Assembly (NCBI RefSeq): GCF_034424625.1
Contig: NZ_CP139976.1
Coordinates: 3,472,001 to 3,536,000, forward strand
Source of the DNA: Janthinobacterium lividum
GTDB taxonomy: Bacteria > Pseudomonadota > Gammaproteobacteria > Burkholderiales > Burkholderiaceae_D
Length of the DNA: 64,000 bases
Reading direction: 5' to 3'
Below, one piece after another: positions 1 to 8,756 of the stretch (position 1 is its first letter; every line of letters begins with the position of its first letter). The notes under the pieces were generated by a model. That model had not been told where the DNA came from. It saw only the letters and a list, made by a program, of their open reading frames with translations, and ran no database searches. Made by a program: the position numbers and the translations under genes.

Positions 1-425
1 CGCGCCAGCGGCGTGGTATCCGGCGCGCTGGCCAACCTATGCGGCAGGGCAGGCGCGTCTTGCCGGAAATAATCGCTTGCGCCATCGTCCCACAGCAGCC
101 CTGCGGCCGCTTCCAGGGTCGCGTGCCGGGCCAGCGCTGTCGCATCGCAGCCCCGGTACAGCAATCGGCCATCGAGGATGTGGGAAATCCGCGTCTCCAA
201 CACGGGCAAGCCCCAGTGCATGGCAGCCACGGCAGTCTGGCCGCCGCGCTTGGCGTCATTCTTGCGCGCCACGAGGCGCAGCACGTCTTCCTGCGGATAG
301 CGCTTGCGGCGCGACGTTCCATTGCTGACGGAAGCGAGCAAGCCACGGCTCACATAGGAATACAGGGTGGGCAGGCTGACGCCCAGCAGGCGCGCAGCGT
401 CAAGAGCGGACAGATCGTTGTTCAT
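1..425 (-). CDS. Citrate synthase family protein with N-terminal HTH (partial, runs off left edge)
   Basis: Only the first about 141 residues are inside the window. Residues 1-50 form a MerR/excisionase-like helix-turn-helix (LDAARLLGVSLPTLYSYVSR). After it comes a citrate-synthase-like start with the pattern ILDGRLLYRG. This architecture matches the HTH-bearing citrate synthase-like proteins of proteobacteria, whose exact substrate is often unknown. The catalytic region lies outside the window. An in-frame ATG three codons upstream (434) is an alternative start. The gene is divergent from the GNAT gene at 526. The family call is fairly secure and the function is not. Confidence 0.7.
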   Translation of the reverse strand, partial: MNNDLSALDAARLLGVSLPTLYSYVSRGLLASVSNGTSRRKRYPQEDVLRLVARKNDAKRGGQTAVAAMHWGLPVLETRISHILDGRLLYRGCDATALARHATLEAAAGLLWDDGASDYFRQDAPALPHRLASAPDTTPLA

Positions 426-525
426 GGCGGCCATTGTAGCGTTTGTCACTTTATATTGATTGATGGAATCAAGATTGACGGCCCGGGTGGCGCGTCACTA
501 GACTCATGCCTTTCCCGGAGTATCC

Positions 526-1071
526 ATGAGCACATTTATCATACGCACCCTGCGTCCGGACGACGCCGCCCCGTTACTGGCATTCGAGCAAGCCAACCGG
601 GCCTGGTTCGAGCGCCATATCGACCGGCGCCCGGACACTTTTTACAGCGTTGACGGCATCCATGCCCACGTCGCGCAATTCCTGGATGAGCACGCACAGG
701 GCCGCATGCACCCGTGCGTCATCGTCGGCGAGCAGGGAAAATTGATCGGACGCGCCAACCTCAAGGACATTGACCGGGAACAAGGCGTAGCCGAAGTCGG
801 CTACCGCATCGGGCAGCAGCAAGCGGGCAAGGGCCTGGCCACGGCAGCGCTGCACCACCTGATCGCCCTGGCGCAAGACGAGTGGCGGCTGGCCAGCCTG
901 TCTGCCTACGCCATCGACGGCAATGCAGCATCGATCCGCGTGCTGGAACGCTGCGGTTTCGTGCAGGGAATGGCCGTGCCCGATATCGCCATCGTGGAAG
1001 GCAATGTTGTCGATGGCCATGCCTATACGCTGGAGTTGCGGGCGGCTGGGGTAGACTCTGTCCTGCTATAA
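526..1071 (+). CDS. GNAT N-acetyltransferase (RimJ/RimL-like)
   Basis: This 181-residue protein has the layout of RimJ/RimL-type acetyltransferases. It opens with a strand containing TLRPDDAAPLLAFE, carries a core acetyl-CoA-binding segment near residues 88-105 (GYRIGQQQAGKGLATAAL, equivalent to motif A), and then the typical NAASIRVLERCGF motif near residue 130. Such enzymes transfer acetyl from acetyl-CoA to an amine, often a protein N-terminus or a small molecule. The acceptor cannot be read from the sequence. ATG at 526 is the only sensible start. The next gene begins 17 bp downstream on the same strand, so the two may be co-transcribed. Confidence 0.85.
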   Translation: MSTFIIRTLRPDDAAPLLAFEQANRAWFERHIDRRPDTFYSVDGIHAHVAQFLDEHAQGRMHPCVIVGEQGKLIGRANLKDIDREQGVAEVGYRIGQQQAGKGLATAALHHLIALAQDEWRLASLSAYAIDGNAASIRVLERCGFVQGMAVPDIAIVEGNVVDGHAYTLELRAAGVDSVLL

Positions 1072-1087
1072 AACAAAATTGCCAGAT

Positions 1088-2143
1088 ATGAATCACACAA
1101 CCCCAAAACGCGTCGTCGTCATCGGCGCCGGCATCGTCGGCGCGTCGCTCGCGTATCACCTGGCCAGCAAGGGCGCACAAGTCACCGTGCTCGAGGCGGG
1201 CGGCATCGCGTCCGGCGTGACGGGCACCTCGTTTGCGTGGATTAACACGTCCTGCGCCGGACCGGACCCCATCGCGGCCCTGCGCGGCGGCGCCATCGCC
1301 GCCTGGCGCCAGCTGGAAACGCAGGTGCCGGGCTTGAAAGTGCGCTGGCACGGCGCCTTGTCGTATGGCACGCAGGATGGGCGCGTGTCGCCCGAATCCA
1401 TCTTGATCGACCGCTCGCGCATCGCCCGGCTTGAACCTCATTTGCGGCAGCCGCCGGAACAGGCCGTCCACGAACCGGAGCAGGGCGCGCTCGACGCCGT
1501 TGCCGCCACGCACGCCTTGCTGGCAGCGGCCCGGGCGCTCGGCGCGACGGTCTGCACGCACACGCCCGTGCTGGGCTTTGTGGTCCGGGACGCGAAGGTG
1601 ACAGGCGTGGAAACGGCTGCGGGCGTCATCGAGGCGGACGAGCTCGTGCTGGCAGCAGGCACGGGCACAGCCCAACTGGCCGCGCAACTGGGCGCCAGCC
1701 TGCCGATCCACGCCTCGCCCGCCATCTTCCTGCGCTACACGGCGCCGCCCGGCCTCGTGCGCGGCATCATCTCCAGCCATGCAATGGAAGTGCGGCAAGC
1801 CGAGGACGGGACCATGCTGGCAGCGGAAGACTATGTGGACGAGGCGGCGGAAAACCAGCCCGCCGCCATGGCGCAGCGCACGGCCAGCGCGATCAGGAGT
1901 GAACTTGCGGGCGCCGATTCCATCGCCCAAGAATTCGCCTGCGTCGGCCTGCGCCCCATGCCCGTCGATGGCGTGCCCATCATCGGTTACCTGTCGCAGG
2001 TGGAAGGAGCATACGTGTGCGCCATGCATCCTGGCGTGGTGCTGGCGGCCATCGTGGGCCAGCTTGCCAGCGGGGAAATCGTCGATGGACAGCCCGCGTC
2101 GGCCCTGGAAGCTTGCCGGCCCGCGCGCTTTCTGGCGTGCTGA
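1088..2143 (+). CDS. FAD-dependent oxidoreductase (DAO family)
   Basis: This 351-residue protein begins with a dinucleotide-binding Rossmann motif (VVVIGAGIVGASLAYHLA, residues about 9-26) and an acidic residue at the end of strand 2 (VTVLEAG), as in D-amino-acid oxidase / glycine oxidase-like flavoproteins. The C-terminus has the second FAD contact region (GLRPMPVDGVPIIGYL ... HPGVVLAAIVG). It likely oxidises an amine or amino acid in the cytoplasm, but the substrate is not evident. I chose ATG 1088 over the in-frame TTG at 1079. It ends 4 bp from the convergent gene at 2147. Confidence 0.85.
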   Translation: MNHTTPKRVVVIGAGIVGASLAYHLASKGAQVTVLEAGGIASGVTGTSFAWINTSCAGPDPIAALRGGAIAAWRQLETQVPGLKVRWHGALSYGTQDGRVSPESILIDRSRIARLEPHLRQPPEQAVHEPEQGALDAVAATHALLAAARALGATVCTHTPVLGFVVRDAKVTGVETAAGVIEADELVLAAGTGTAQLAAQLGASLPIHASPAIFLRYTAPPGLVRGIISSHAMEVRQAEDGTMLAAEDYVDEAAENQPAAMAQRTASAIRSELAGADSIAQEFACVGLRPMPVDGVPIIGYLSQVEGAYVCAMHPGVVLAAIVGQLASGEIVDGQPASALEACRPARFLAC

Positions 2144-2146
2144 TTC

Positions 2147-2605
2147 CTATGGCACCGGCGCCACAAACACGGGCAAGATGAACGGTGCTTGCTCCTGCGC
2201 ATCGCCTTCCTCCGACGGGGCCTGCATGAAATCCTCGTTGCGCCAGTCCCCGTTCACCACCCGGTCGGCGATCAGCGCCAGATCCTGCGTTTCACGCAGC
2301 TCGCAGCGAAACGGCAGCCTGCCATGCGAGCGCGACACCAGGCTGAAGCGCAACTGGCGGCATTGCGCATCGTGCCAGCAATAGAACAGCATCTCCTCGC
2401 CAACGAGCGCGCTGCTGCGTGCCGCGATCAATTCTCCGATGAATGCAACGATATCGGCCGCATGAATCTGCGGCGTTTCCTCGTCCGTGGGCGAAAAGCT
2501 CCACATATTGGTCCTGGCTTCGTGATTGATGTCGTCGGGATCGATTTCCACGGCATCGTCTTTTGCCATGCTGAACCAGTTGTTGAGGACGGTTGAGTGC
2601 ATCAT
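2147..2605 (-). CDS. Hypothetical protein, 152 aa
   Basis: I do not recognise this family. The protein is acidic and soluble, with no signal peptide or membrane span. It opens with MMHSTVLNNWFSMAKDDAVE, has a mixed alpha/beta middle part, and ends in a proline-rich tail (FILPVFVAPVP). Codon use and GC match the neighbours. The gene is convergent with the oxidoreductase gene (4 bp between stop codons) and lies 19 bp downstream of the DUF6434 gene at 2861-2625 on the same strand, so the two small genes probably form one transcript. Confidence 0.6.
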   Translation of the reverse strand: MMHSTVLNNWFSMAKDDAVEIDPDDINHEARTNMWSFSPTDEETPQIHAADIVAFIGELIAARSSALVGEEMLFYCWHDAQCRQLRFSLVSRSHGRLPFRCELRETQDLALIADRVVNGDWRNEDFMQAPSEEGDAQEQAPFILPVFVAPVP

Positions 2606-2624
2606 GTAAAACTTTCAGTACTTA

Positions 2625-2861
2625 TCAATATTTGTTTATTTGCGCATCACCGGCTGGATGATGCCGACGCATCCATTCATCCGCGACATCACCCATGGTT
2701 TTGGCGGCGCCATCGCCTATCCAGGCCATGAAATCACGGTCAAGCTTGAATTCGGGACCGCACTGGTCCAACAGGAAGCGCCGGACGTTTTGCGTGTTTT
2801 TATAGTGGGCGTCGACGACCGTGTGCCGGTTAAGGACGCCGCCGTGCCAATTGAAATCCAT
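2625..2861 (-). CDS. DUF6434-like small protein
   Basis: This 78-residue protein has the pattern of the DUF6434 domain: MDFNWHGG at the start, then YKNTQNVRRFL and FMAWIGDGAAKTMGDVADEW, which are the conserved blocks of that family. In other bacteria the domain occurs alone or fused to a SAP domain, and no biochemical role is established. An AAGGGAA ribosome-binding site lies 4-10 bases before the ATG at 2861. It is the first gene of a likely two-gene unit with the 152-aa hypothetical gene. Confidence 0.65.
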   Translation of the reverse strand: MDFNWHGGVLNRHTVVDAHYKNTQNVRRFLLDQCGPEFKLDRDFMAWIGDGAAKTMGDVADEWMRRHHPAGDAQINKY

Positions 2862-2961
2862 GCTGTTCCCTTTATTTCATCTTTTGGCTATATTCTCATG
2901 CCATCGAAATGCCCGCGCCAGCTTTTCCTTCATTTAATGGCCAGGACGACCGCAGTACGCC

Positions 2962-3852
2962 TTAGCCCCGCGGCCCATCCGCCAACAACTCCGCCAGCCT
3001 CGTCGTCAGCCACAAACTCGTCTCGCTGAGCTTCTTGCCGTGGATCGACAGCCGCCGCACCGGCAGCCTGGATAAAGCCAGCGCAGGGCAGGGCACTTCC
3101 TGCAAATACCCTTTGTAATTGTCGTAGTTGGCGATGTTCAGAGGCAGAATCGCCCAGCCCAGCTCGTCCGCGACCATTTCCGCGATGCTGTAGAAACTGT
3201 CGGAGAACCAGACGGCGGGGCTGAAGGCGTGTTCGCGGTTCAGCTCGGAATCCATGATCAGCTGGCGGTAGCGGGTCAGCTCGTTGCGGCTCACTTCCTG
3301 GCCGTGCGCCATCGGATGGCCTTTGGCCACGAACACGCCTTGCGCCACGCTGCCGATGTGCTGCTGTTCCAGCACGGGAGAGATGGGGCCGCGGTCGAAG
3401 TGAAAAGCCACATCGGCTTGCTGCTGTTCCACGTATTGCGCCACCTCCGACGCCGTGGCGTTGAGCATCACCAGTTCCAGCGCCGGGTAGCGCGCCGCCA
3501 ATTCTTTCACCAGGGTGCCGATGGCCAGGTAGGGCAGGGCTTCGTCCAGGGCCAGGGTCAGCTGCGCTTCGGGCGCCTCGCTCAAGAGCTGCGCGCGCAG
3601 TTGCAATCGCTCGGCCTGGCGCAGCAATTCGCACGCTTCCAGGTGCATCACCTTGCCCGCTTCCGTCAGCACGGCGCTGCGGCGCGAACGGTCGAACAGT
3701 TCCACGCCGAATTCCGCTTCCAGCAAGCCGATCGAGGTGCTGACCACCGATTGCGCGCGGCCCAGCCGGCGTGCCGCGCCCGAGAAAGAGCCGGCCGCGA
3801 CGGCCGCCTCGAAGTAGCGCATTTGTTCCAAAGTCCATTGCATGGCATCCAC
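2962..3852 (-). CDS. LysR-family transcriptional regulator
   Basis: This 296-residue protein has the LysR winged HTH at the N-terminus (residues 8-65: QMRYFEAAVAAGSFSGAARRLGRAQSVVSTSI), followed by a LysR_substrate effector domain. I list the GTG at 3852; an ATG three codons later (3843) is equally possible. The gene diverges from the GNAT gene at 3941, with only 88 bp between them, so it probably controls that GNAT and the MFS pump behind it. The effector cannot be inferred. Confidence 0.9.
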   Translation of the reverse strand: MDAMQWTLEQMRYFEAAVAAGSFSGAARRLGRAQSVVSTSIGLLEAEFGVELFDRSRRSAVLTEAGKVMHLEACELLRQAERLQLRAQLLSEAPEAQLTLALDEALPYLAIGTLVKELAARYPALELVMLNATASEVAQYVEQQQADVAFHFDRGPISPVLEQQHIGSVAQGVFVAKGHPMAHGQEVSRNELTRYRQLIMDSELNREHAFSPAVWFSDSFYSIAEMVADELGWAILPLNIANYDNYKGYLQEVPCPALALSRLPVRRLSIHGKKLSETSLWLTTRLAELLADGPRG

Positions 3853-3940
3853 CTATCTGTTTTACAGATGGATTTTAACTTGAATGCCATTCAGGGGCGA
3901 CATAAAATGCATTTACATTTTCAACAACACGAGATCCGCC

Positions 3941-4525
3941 ATGAAAAACGCCCAAGCCAATTCAACCGCCATCAGCTTCAGCTGGTGTCACGACGCCACC
4001 GCCGAAGATGCGCTGTGCCAGCTCTACCTTGATAACGTCAGCGCCGACTATATCTCCCATTCGGAGCTGCAGGGCGAGCGCGCCGATGCGCCCGGCAACT
4101 GGCGCGCGGACTTGCCTGAGGTCATACGCGGCGAAATCCGCGCCGCCCTGTCGCATGACTGGGCGCATGGCGATTCGACCCTGCTGGCTGTCGCCACCGA
4201 CGGTGACGCCATCGTCGGCATGGCCTTGGTCTCCATCGATACGCGCCAGCGCGCCTCGAAATCGTTCGCCGCGCTGGACGACCTGGTCTTGCTGCCCTCC
4301 GTGCGCGGCAGCGGCATCGGCAGCCAGCTGGTGGAGTGGGTAGCAGGCGAATTGCGCAGCCACGGCATCGCCCGTTTGTTCCTCGAATGCGGCGCGCACA
4401 ACCTGACGGCGCAAACCTTCTTCAAGGGACGCGGCTTCAAGCAAGTGTCCGTCGTCATGCTGCGCGAACTCGACGTGCCAGCGGTAACCGCCGCCGTGGA
4501 TGACAAGGATGGCGACCGTGGCTGA
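3941..4525 (+). CDS. GNAT N-acetyltransferase
   Basis: This 194-residue protein has a GNAT core: a central strand with DLVLLPSVRGSGIGSQLVEW (acetyl-CoA pyrophosphate-binding motif A near residues 108-127) and a C-terminal FFKGRGFKQVSVVMLREL motif. ATG 3941 was chosen because an in-frame extension upstream (to 3884) runs through the promoter region of the divergent LysR gene and has no family similarity. The acceptor substrate is unknown. The position between the LysR gene and an efflux pump suggests a detoxification unit, which is inference. Confidence 0.85.
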   Translation: MKNAQANSTAISFSWCHDATAEDALCQLYLDNVSADYISHSELQGERADAPGNWRADLPEVIRGEIRAALSHDWAHGDSTLLAVATDGDAIVGMALVSIDTRQRASKSFAALDDLVLLPSVRGSGIGSQLVEWVAGELRSHGIARLFLECGAHNLTAQTFFKGRGFKQVSVVMLRELDVPAVTAAVDDKDGDRG

Positions 4526-4644
4526 CGCCCGCCGCCCCCGCCAAGCCCAGGCCCGTGGCAGCCTGGAACGTAAATATTTGCGCAGCACCAAATTCATCCA
4601 AACCGATAGTTGTTAAAAGTTATACTAAAATCCATGAGTTGTTT

Positions 4645-6141
4645 ATGCATCCAATGAAAAAATGGCTGACGCTGGCCATCGTCTCCAGCGCCCTGTTCCT
4701 GATCGTGGTCGACATGACCGTGCTCTACACCGCCTTGCCCGCGCTGACGCGCGACTTGCAGGCATCCTCTTCGCAAAAACTGTGGATCATCAACGTGTAC
4801 GCGCTGGTCGTCTCCGGTCTGCTGCCCGGCCTCGGCACCCTCGGTGACCGCTTGAGCCACAAACCCGTTTTCCTTGCCGGCCTGGCCGTGTTCGGCATCG
4901 CCTCACTGTGCGCCGCATTTTCGCCCGCGCCGGAATGGCTGATCTTTGCCCGTGTGCTGCTTGCCATCGGTGCCGCCTTGATGATGCCGGCCACCTTGTC
5001 CATCATCCGCCTGACCTTTACGGACAACCGCGAGCGCTCGTTCGCCATCGGCGTGTGGGCGGCCATCGCTTCCGGCGGCGCCGCGTTTGGCCCCGTGCTC
5101 GGTGGTTTCCTGATGGAACATTACTGGTGGGGTTCCGTCTTCCTGATCAACGTGCCCATCGTCCTGCTGACCCTGGTGCTGGCCGCCGTCGTGCTGCCGA
5201 AACGGGCCGGTAACCGCGACAAGCCGTGGGATCTGAAGGGCTCGCTGCAAATCATGATGGGCCTGCTTGGTGGCGTATATGCGATCAAGGAGCTGGGCAA
5301 ATCGCAGCCGTCGTATGCGCTGGCCGCCGCCTCGTTTGCCGTGGGCGCCTTCTTCATGCTGAAGTTCGTGCGCCGCCAGAAGCGCCAGGCCAAGCCGCTG
5401 ATCGACTTTGCCCTGTTCCGCGAACTGCCGTTTTCCAGCGCCGTGGCCGCCGCCATGGTGGCCTCGGCCGCCCTGATCGGCATGGAACTGGCGCTGAGCC
5501 AGCACATGCAGCTGGTACGTGAATTGTCGCCGCTGGAAGCGGGCTTGCTGCTGTTGCCGCTGCCGCTGGCGTCCGTGTTTGCCGGGCCATTGACGGGTTT
5601 CATGCTGCCACGCGCCGACAAAGCCAAGGTACTGTGGGGTTCGCTGCTGCTGTCCGGTATCGGCATGGCATCGTATCTGGTGCTGCATGACGCCGCCGTT
5701 TCGGCCCAAGTGGCCAGCCTGGTGATCCTGGGTCTGGGCTTGGGCGCCGTCATGACGGCCGCGTCCAGCGCCGTGATGCTGAACGTGGCGCCACAGCAAG
5801 CCGGCATGGCCGCCTCGATCGAGGAAGTGTCGTATGAGCTGGGTGCCGTGATCGGCGTGACCGTGCTGGGCACCATCTTGTCGGCCGTCTACAGCGCCAC
5901 GCTGGTGATCCCGGAAAGCGCGGGCCTGTTGCCGAATGCCCATGACACCCTCGATGCGGCGCTGCTGGCCGCCGAGCAATTGCCGGCCGAACTGGGCTTG
6001 CAAGTGTCGGAACTGGCCCGCTCGGCCTTTGACAAGGCGTTTATTGTCGTGCTGGCAACGGCGTCCGCCATTTTGATGCTGGCAGCCGCCACCATCCGCC
6101 ACCTGCATCTGCGGGCGCGCCGCGCGGTCTGCGCGATTTGA
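4645..6141 (+). CDS. MFS transporter, DHA2 family (SmvA-like, 14 TM)
   Basis: This 498-residue membrane protein resembles SmvA/QacA-type 14-helix drug:H+ antiporters. It has a first helix with a charged residue (IVVDMTVLYTALPAL, motif D1), motif A in loop 2 (GTLGDRLSHKPVFLAG), motif C-like AIASGGAAFGPVLGG in helix 5, and YWWGSVFLINVPI typical of DHA2 members. It probably exports cationic biocides or dyes across the inner membrane. The upstream in-frame extension (from 4555) is not membrane-like and overlaps a spacer. ATG 4645 or 4654 is the likely start. It is downstream of the GNAT gene, with its stop 4 bp from the convergent gene at 6146. Confidence 0.9.
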   Translation: MHPMKKWLTLAIVSSALFLIVVDMTVLYTALPALTRDLQASSSQKLWIINVYALVVSGLLPGLGTLGDRLSHKPVFLAGLAVFGIASLCAAFSPAPEWLIFARVLLAIGAALMMPATLSIIRLTFTDNRERSFAIGVWAAIASGGAAFGPVLGGFLMEHYWWGSVFLINVPIVLLTLVLAAVVLPKRAGNRDKPWDLKGSLQIMMGLLGGVYAIKELGKSQPSYALAAASFAVGAFFMLKFVRRQKRQAKPLIDFALFRELPFSSAVAAAMVASAALIGMELALSQHMQLVRELSPLEAGLLLLPLPLASVFAGPLTGFMLPRADKAKVLWGSLLLSGIGMASYLVLHDAAVSAQVASLVILGLGLGAVMTAASSAVMLNVAPQQAGMAASIEEVSYELGAVIGVTVLGTILSAVYSATLVIPESAGLLPNAHDTLDAALLAAEQLPAELGLQVSELARSAFDKAFIVVLATASAILMLAAATIRHLHLRARRAVCAI

Positions 6142-6145
6142 TAGT

Positions 6146-7198
6146 TCAGCGCACCAGCTGCGGCGCCACCTTGTCGCGCAAGACCGTCCATTGGGCGTCG
6201 TGCACGGCCTGGTTGGGGTCGTGTCCGGCGCGCTTCACCACGGTAAAATCCTTGGCCGGTGCCGTGATGCTGTCGAAGTAGGTGCGCGCGATGGCGGGCG
6301 AGGTCAGCAGATCCGCTTCGCCCATGATGAAAAACACGGGCAAGTCAAAGCGCGTGCCCAGCGCGGGCAGGTCGACCTTGGCGAACATGCCGTCCCCTTG
6401 CATGCCGATGAACTGGATGTACGAGTAGTCATCGGCCCCCTCGGCATCGGCCAGCGCTTGCGGCGTGGCATAGAACGGCGCCGGCTGCCACCAGTGCTTG
6501 GGCGGCGCATCCGTTGCCAATCCCTCATATTTGCGGTCGAAGCGGCGCAGGATGCCGAAGTTGCGCGGATCGGTCCATGGCGGCGCACCGAGCGCCGCCA
6601 GCTTGTCCACCGTGGCGGTATCGCCGGCCGCTTGCGCCAGCGCAAGCACTTCCCGGTACATGCCGCTCTCGTTGTCGCGCGCATTGACCACTTGCGCCGT
6701 GCCGATATACGCGTGGAACAGTTCTGGCTGCGCCTTGGCCATGTGCACGCCCAGGATCGAGCCCCAGGAACTGCCCATCAAAATGACTTTCCGCTGGCCC
6801 AGATGCTGTTCGATATAGCGGGCCACGGCGATGCCGTCGTCGCGCATCTGTTCCACCGTCAAGCGCACATCTTCAGTGGGCTGCTGTTTCGCATACGTCA
6901 TGCCGGCGCCGCGCTGGTCCCACTGCACCAGGGTGTAGTGGCGTTCCCAGCCGGCATAGATGGCATCCGCGTAGGGACTCAGCGCATTGCCGGGGCCGCC
7001 GTGGATGAACAGGATCACGGGATTGCCGCAGGCGGCGCCCGTGATCGTGATCCATTGCTCGATGCCATTGATGGGCACATAGCCTTGCTCGCGGACGGAC
7101 TGTGCGGGCGAGGCGCAGATGGACGGCGAGACGGGCGGCGCCGCTTGCGCCACGCAGTAACAAGATAACAGCAGCAATGCCAGGCCTGTGATGCGCAT
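6146..7198 (-). CDS. Secreted alpha/beta hydrolase (proline iminopeptidase-like)
   Basis: This 350-residue protein has an N-terminal signal peptide (about residues 1-20, ending AQAA) and an alpha/beta-hydrolase fold. The oxyanion-hole motif HGGPG is at residues 66-70, the nucleophile elbow GSSWGS has Ser144, a probable acid lies in GEADLL, and the catalytic His is in GHDPN near the C-terminus. HGGPG plus WDQRGAG is typical of proline iminopeptidase-like enzymes, so a periplasmic aminopeptidase is plausible, but esterase activity cannot be excluded. An AGAGGA ribosome-binding site precedes ATG 7198. It follows the next hydrolase gene by 9 bp, so they form an operon. Confidence 0.85.
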   Translation of the reverse strand: MRITGLALLLLSCYCVAQAAPPVSPSICASPAQSVREQGYVPINGIEQWITITGAACGNPVILFIHGGPGNALSPYADAIYAGWERHYTLVQWDQRGAGMTYAKQQPTEDVRLTVEQMRDDGIAVARYIEQHLGQRKVILMGSSWGSILGVHMAKAQPELFHAYIGTAQVVNARDNESGMYREVLALAQAAGDTATVDKLAALGAPPWTDPRNFGILRRFDRKYEGLATDAPPKHWWQPAPFYATPQALADAEGADDYSYIQFIGMQGDGMFAKVDLPALGTRFDLPVFFIMGEADLLTSPAIARTYFDSITAPAKDFTVVKRAGHDPNQAVHDAQWTVLRDKVAPQLVR

Positions 7199-7207
7199 AT
7201 CGTCCTC

Positions 7208-8671
7208 TTATATAGTTGGGGGGAACTGCAGCGTGCAATCCTGCGCCTGCTTGCCGGCGATAAAGCGGGTACTGGCCTGTGCAAAGCAGGCGGGCGCCGT
7301 CCACAACAGGAAATGCGGGGCGTTCTGCACGGTGGACAGGGCCACCTTGCCGGCCTTGCTCTGCGTCAAAGCCTGTACCTGCGCCTGCGCGCCCGCGTAC
7401 GGCGTTTTCGGGTCCAGGGTTCCCTGCAGAACCAGAGTTGGCGGCATTTTCGCCGGCAAGGTGCCGAAAAAGGCATCGCGCGGGTAGGTGGGCAAGCCGC
7501 CGCCCAGCAGGATGCGGGGCAGGGGACTGGTAAACAGCAAGTCCGCCTCGTCGCGGTCGATGTCGGTGGCGGCCCAGCCGGGGCGCAACGATGGCTGCAG
7601 AGTGTTTTCCGAATTGCTGATGATGCTGACCAGCGGAATCGACAGCGGCGACTGGGGATAGCTGCCCAGGCTGGCCGCCGCCTGCGTCAACGTGGCGCGC
7701 ACGGACGCCAGTTCCCCATCCTTGCCCTGGTCCAGCTCGCGCAACAGATACGGGATGCGGGCGCGGGCGGCCGGCACGTCGAGCATGCCGCCCAGGAAAT
7801 TTTTCAGGTTCTTGCCAGGAATCTTCACCAGCAGGGCGGGATCGGCTTGCGTCTTGTCCAGCACGCGCCGGTACAGGGTTGCGGCCGGTTCGGCAATCGC
7901 CGCATGGCAAGCCGGGTCCGCGTCGCAGCGGGCCAACACCTGCATGCCGACCGTGTTGACCACGTGCGAACGCTGGCTCAAGTCCCAGCGCGCATCCGTT
8001 TGCGGCGGCACCAGCGAGTCGAATATGACGCCCTTGACGGGCAGCGGCCCCAGTTGCAAGGCGCGCAAGACCAGCTGCGTGCCGTACGACACACTGTATA
8101 CATACACGGGCGGCTGTTTGCCCTTGGCCTTGCGTTCGCCTTCGATCAGGGCTTGCAAGTCGCGTGCCGCCATCGTGATGGAAAACTGGCCCGCGTATTC
8201 CGGTACAAGGTTGAGGCCGGCAAAGCAGCTGCCCCATTCGGCGCCAGCCAGGGCGCGGCCGCCGGGACTCTGTTCCGACTCTTCCACCTTGCACAGGCGA
8301 GAAGAATTGCCCGTGCCGCGGTGGTCGGGGATGAGGAATTCAAAGCCGGGAAAGCTGCGGCGCAAGGTGGGCAGCAAGTTGTAGAACGAAGCGCCCGATT
8401 CGCCGGGACCGCCCGCCACCAGCCACAGGGTGCCCTTGGCGGGCTTGCCGACAGGCACATCGGCCGAAAACTTGCGCACGAAAACGTGCATGGCGTCCGG
8501 ATCACCGATGCCGCGGCCCTGGGTATCGTAGCTGCCAGGCACGTTCAAGCCCGAGCACAGGCTGCCGGGAGCGGCCGTATCGGAACAGGGCGTGAAAAAC
8601 ATCGGTTCGGCATGCAGGGAAGCGCTGGCAAGCGTTACTACCAGCAGGGTCAAGCGGGGCAGGAAGGTCAT
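7208..8671 (-). CDS. Secreted alpha/beta hydrolase (TAP-like tripeptidyl aminopeptidase family)
   Basis: This 487-residue protein has a signal peptide (first 21 residues) and then a hydrolase fold like Streptomyces/Xanthomonas TAP-type aminopeptidases: AGGPGESG at 86-93 (oxyanion region), DHRGTGNS at 116-123, a nucleophile segment SVSYGTQ with Ser195, and a C-terminal TAP-like lid with LQGTLDPKTPY and a His in NAPHFLLW. The elbow is SVSYG rather than the usual GxSxG. It is the first gene of a two-hydrolase operon, which suggests periplasmic processing of peptides or esters. Confidence 0.85.
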   Translation of the reverse strand: MTFLPRLTLLVVTLASASLHAEPMFFTPCSDTAAPGSLCSGLNVPGSYDTQGRGIGDPDAMHVFVRKFSADVPVGKPAKGTLWLVAGGPGESGASFYNLLPTLRRSFPGFEFLIPDHRGTGNSSRLCKVEESEQSPGGRALAGAEWGSCFAGLNLVPEYAGQFSITMAARDLQALIEGERKAKGKQPPVYVYSVSYGTQLVLRALQLGPLPVKGVIFDSLVPPQTDARWDLSQRSHVVNTVGMQVLARCDADPACHAAIAEPAATLYRRVLDKTQADPALLVKIPGKNLKNFLGGMLDVPAARARIPYLLRELDQGKDGELASVRATLTQAAASLGSYPQSPLSIPLVSIISNSENTLQPSLRPGWAATDIDRDEADLLFTSPLPRILLGGGLPTYPRDAFFGTLPAKMPPTLVLQGTLDPKTPYAGAQAQVQALTQSKAGKVALSTVQNAPHFLLWTAPACFAQASTRFIAGKQAQDCTLQFPPTI

Positions 8672-8756
8672 CGGCTACTTTGGCAGAGGTGGAGATCAGC
8701 CGCCAAAGTAGCGTTTTTTACAGCAATTGTCCAGATGGAAAGTTTTCCACGTGGAT

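Noticed and set aside
761..2029. 422-codon open frame on the minus strand
   Set aside because: It lies antisense to the GNAT and FAD oxidoreductase genes, has Arg/His-rich shadow composition and no domain.
3884..3940. Upstream start for the second GNAT gene
   Set aside because: It lies in the intergenic promoter region and has no ribosome-binding site.
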